Origin: Tubulanus polymorphus
Lineage: Eukaryota > Nemertea > Palaeonemertea > Tubulaniformes > Tubulanidae
Direction of reading: 5' to 3'
DNA length: 60,000 nt
NCBI RefSeq assembly: GCF_964204645.1
Contig: NC_134028.1
Location: 22,172,153-22,232,152 of the forward strand
The notes under the pieces are model-generated. The model made no database searches. It was not told the DNA's origin and saw only the letters and a list, made by a program, of their open reading frames with translations. Below are positions 58,401-60,000 of this stretch, piece by piece (within the stretch, counting starts at the first letter, position 1; each line of letters begins with the position of its first letter). The position numbers were made by a program, and so were the translations under genes.

Positions 58401-59860
58401 ATCATCAGAAAAACAAAAGTAACTTACCCTGAGACAAACTGAATATTAATTTTGCGTTCTTGAAATAATTTTAGTTCTCTTAGAGACGGAATCAAGGCTT
58501 TTGGAAAGTACTCGATCTGTAATGATTTCTTTAGTTCGTACATTCATCTACCCTGGTAGACACAATCAGAGCTAAAAATCTTGACTACGCTCATCCGACT
58601 GAAGCCATCCTCCCCTGCCAGGGATTCAAACCTGATGGCATCGTGGAACGAAACCCTGCCACACTAGTTTGAGTGCACAGTACACGCGGCTTAGATGATG
58701 TCCATTATTAGCCAATCGGATATCGCGTTTTACTTCAGCCCGGGTTGTTTTTCCATTTGTAGTTTTTCCGTCTAATTTGCCTCAGCGATTATACACTGGG
58801 CATTCTGATAGGTGCCTGCGCATGTACCTGCTCACCTGGTCTAGTGTGGCAGGTTGTGTGCTGTGACTGAGTCTAGTGATGCCACCAGGTTCGAATCCCT
58901 GCCGAGGGAAGATGGCTGAAGCGGAGTTTACTGTTGTAGTATTACGGGCTGTCAACCTGTGTTAACCCTTTCAGTGCGTCTACACCGCACTGCGGTGTAT
59001 TGATGTAATTAGTAATTACTAATTATCTCTCTTGAAAGATGGCAGCACCTGTCAAACATAGTGAAATATTAGTAACTAACGATACACCGCGGCGCGGTGT
59101 AGACGCACTACAGTGGTATTCCCATTATTCAACACACTAGGGTGGAATTTTTCAGAATTTTCAAATTATCTTCAGCACTATGGGGTATTAATTAGCCAGC
59201 ACTGAAAGGGTTAACCTATGTCACGATAAAATTGCATTTTGTCCTTTCAACAGGGCCTATTGCAAGTATTTTCTGGATTGACGATGAACTTTGCAGCGAT
59301 GTTTTTCTCGATGGTAAGTCGCAATTGATAAGGTATTGACACACACCACCAGATGGTGTTACCAGTTCATCTTTATCAGTTCATTATTCAACTTAATACT
59401 TTCATTTAATCTCTCCAAAATCAAAGTATCATCAAAAGAGACTTGATAAACATACAAGATCAGGCAAAAGATATGATACCTTGCTTCTCATAATTTGCCG
59501 AGTCACTTTTGTAAACTGTGATGAAATTTCAGTTCATTGCTATAATTGCTGGGTCTGTTAATGTTAGCTTGATCCCGATTTGAAAAAAAGGGTTATGTAC
59601 AGGGTAGATACGCGGCTGGCCGAGTCAACTTTAAAGCCAGGCACAAATGAGAAACAAGGTATCAATATTTCTTTACTTTTCGTCTCGGTGTTTGGTACGA
59701 GAAGACCGATTAACTACTAGCGCCAGCTGATGAATCCTCGCTTGCCACAGTAACACTGCCTGATCGTCCTTTTAATGCATCATTGAAGCGTCTGTTTTGA
59801 TTTCCGATTTGTTTTATTTTAGGTATTGTGACTGTTGTTGATGCTAAATACTGTCTCCAG
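55431..59860 (+). CDS. ZNG1: ZNG1/CBWD zinc-regulated GTPase metalloprotein activator, 5' part
   Basis: Six exons: 55431-55605, 56757-56843, 57409-57505, 58052-58143, 59254-59313, 59823-59860, giving 183 aa in frame; the gene continues beyond the window. It is a COG0523/CobW-family G3E GTPase, a cytosolic chaperone that loads zinc into clients such as methionine aminopeptidase 1. Landmarks: acidic N-terminus with IPDLILV (13-19), Walker A GYLGAGKTT (56-64), [23 protein letters not shown], the metal-binding CLCC (114-117), [13 protein letters not shown] (139-151) and [13 protein letters not shown] (171-183). The Walker A motif is split by intron 1 after its first Gly. Two in-frame ATGs (55431, 55434) are possible. 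Human ZNG1 has a CPELVPI motif that binds METAP1; here the aligned Cys position is Ile. Introns carry several MITEs. Confidence 0.93.
55645..55857. mobile_element. MITE with perfect 26-bp inverted ends in ZNG1 intron 1
   Basis: Left end GGTAAAAGTGCAGATCCGCA(CCTCTC); the right end is its exact complement (GAGAGG)TGCGGATCTGCACTTTTACC. If TA is the target site, the element proper is AAAGTGCAG…CTGCACTTT between two TA dinucleotides, as for Tc1/mariner types. No open frame. Confidence 0.85.
55994..56070 (+). repeat. tRNA-derived (SINE-like) head
   Basis: A-box-like TGGCTCAGTGGATAAAGC is followed at a typical distance by a B-box-like GGTTTCAGATCCC. A run of T lies between them and the acceptor stem cannot form, so this is a degraded SINE head and not a tRNA gene. 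Confidence 0.55.
56245..56670. repeat. Dispersed repeats shared with 42160-42910
   Basis: ATACCAGTCGTTGTTACGGG and AACGACGACTAGGTACTAGA (56255-56310) match about 42845-42910. GTGAAACTAAACCACAGACA (from about 56628) is the complement of 42234-42280. Both lie in ZNG1 intron 1. Type unknown. Confidence 0.65.
57594..57757. mobile_element. MITE (about 164 bp) in ZNG1 intron 3
   Basis: Inverted ends GGGGTCATTCATTTATTACG / TACGCAT and the complement of GGGATCATTCCTTATTACGG / TACGCAT. Inside lie two G-rich stretches (GGGGAGGGGGAGGGG and GGGGGAGGGGGG) in the same orientation. A similar G-rich fragment with CGTACA lies near 18640-18730. Confidence 0.7.
58600..58925. repeat. tRNA-related palindromic repeat, inverted copy in ZNG1 intron 4
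   Basis: Same family as 29082-29406 but in opposite orientation: left end CCAGGGATTCAAACCTGATG, centre AGCCAATCGGATATCGCGTT and TTCAGCCCGGGTT, right end CACCAGGTTCGAATCCCTGC. The match between the two ends reaches out to CTGAAGCCATCCTCCC / GGGAAGATGGCTGAAG-like text, so the true inverted repeats are longer than the tRNA-like part. Confidence 0.75.
58966..59210. mobile_element. piggyBac-like MITE with TTAA on both sides
   Basis: Flanked by TTAA at 58962-58965 and 59211-59214. Ends are CCCTTTCAGTGC and its exact complement GCACTGAAAGGG. Inside are two palindromes of the form ACACCGC-N3-GCGGTGT. Length 245 bp, no open frame. TTAA targeting and CCC-type ends indicate piggyBac cross-mobilisation (family knowledge). 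A degraded copy is at 24605-24893. Confidence 0.88.
59480..59680. repeat. Dispersed repeat, copy 2
   Basis: Matches 39940-40180 in order and orientation (see that entry), here in ZNG1 intron 5. It is followed by GAAGACCGATTAACTACTAG and ATCCTCGCTTGCCA, which recur near 51345-51395 in gene C intron 3. Confidence 0.7.
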
Positions 59861-60000
59861 GTATGATCTTATAGCTCTGATAAAAATCACGGCATTTTAC
59901 AATAATGCCAATGAGACATTTACTGTACATAGCAATCCAAGAAAAGATACACCAATGATATTAGGGTTAAGAGCATACATAGCAGGCCAAAGAGTTAAAA

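Overview
The window is eukaryotic nuclear DNA from an invertebrate animal. Short exons with GT-AG boundaries lie in introns from under 100 bp to 10.6 kb, and the intergenic DNA is full of microsatellites, foldback (MITE-like) elements and tRNA-related palindromic repeats. The genes found (PLD3-like, ASB ankyrin/SOCS proteins, a tandem secreted-protein family resembling ependymin-related proteins, ZNG1/CBWD) suit a marine animal, perhaps a spiralian such as a mollusc. That placement is inference. No prokaryotic, viral or CRISPR feature was seen.

Layout. 1-9.6 kb: no supported gene; a 57-bp satellite split by a 333-bp MITE, a second MITE copy, an AT-repeat palindrome and a ~680-bp trinucleotide array. 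9.64-27.83 kb (+): a nine-exon type II membrane protein of the PLD3/PLD4 family, 465 aa in frame, in which both HKD motifs have lost His and Lys; its introns hold many repeats. 27.8-31.1 kb: repeats only. 31.08-37.91 kb: two nearly identical 3.4-kb tandem copies; copy 1 carries only the 3' part of an ASB gene, while copy 2 ends inside the intact gene. 37.29-38.47 and 40.20-41.42 kb (-): large final exons of two paralogous ankyrin-repeat/SOCS-box genes. 43.4-53.0 kb (-): three tandem paralogues (A, B, C), each with six exons in identical phases, encoding 250-255 aa secreted Cys-containing proteins. 55.43-59.86 kb (+): first six exons of a ZNG1/CBWD zinc-chaperone GTPase, which runs off the window.

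The genes do not form one pathway. The PLD3-like protein would sit in the endolysosomal or secretory membrane system. The ASB proteins would be substrate receptors of Cullin-5/Elongin ubiquitin ligases. The A/B/C proteins are secreted, and ZNG1 delivers zinc to client metalloproteins. The most notable points are the double loss of catalytic residues in the PLD3-like protein, the very recent tandem duplication that cut an ASB gene, the tandem secreted family with a switched C-terminus in copy C, and several well-bounded MITEs, one with its empty site preserved next door.
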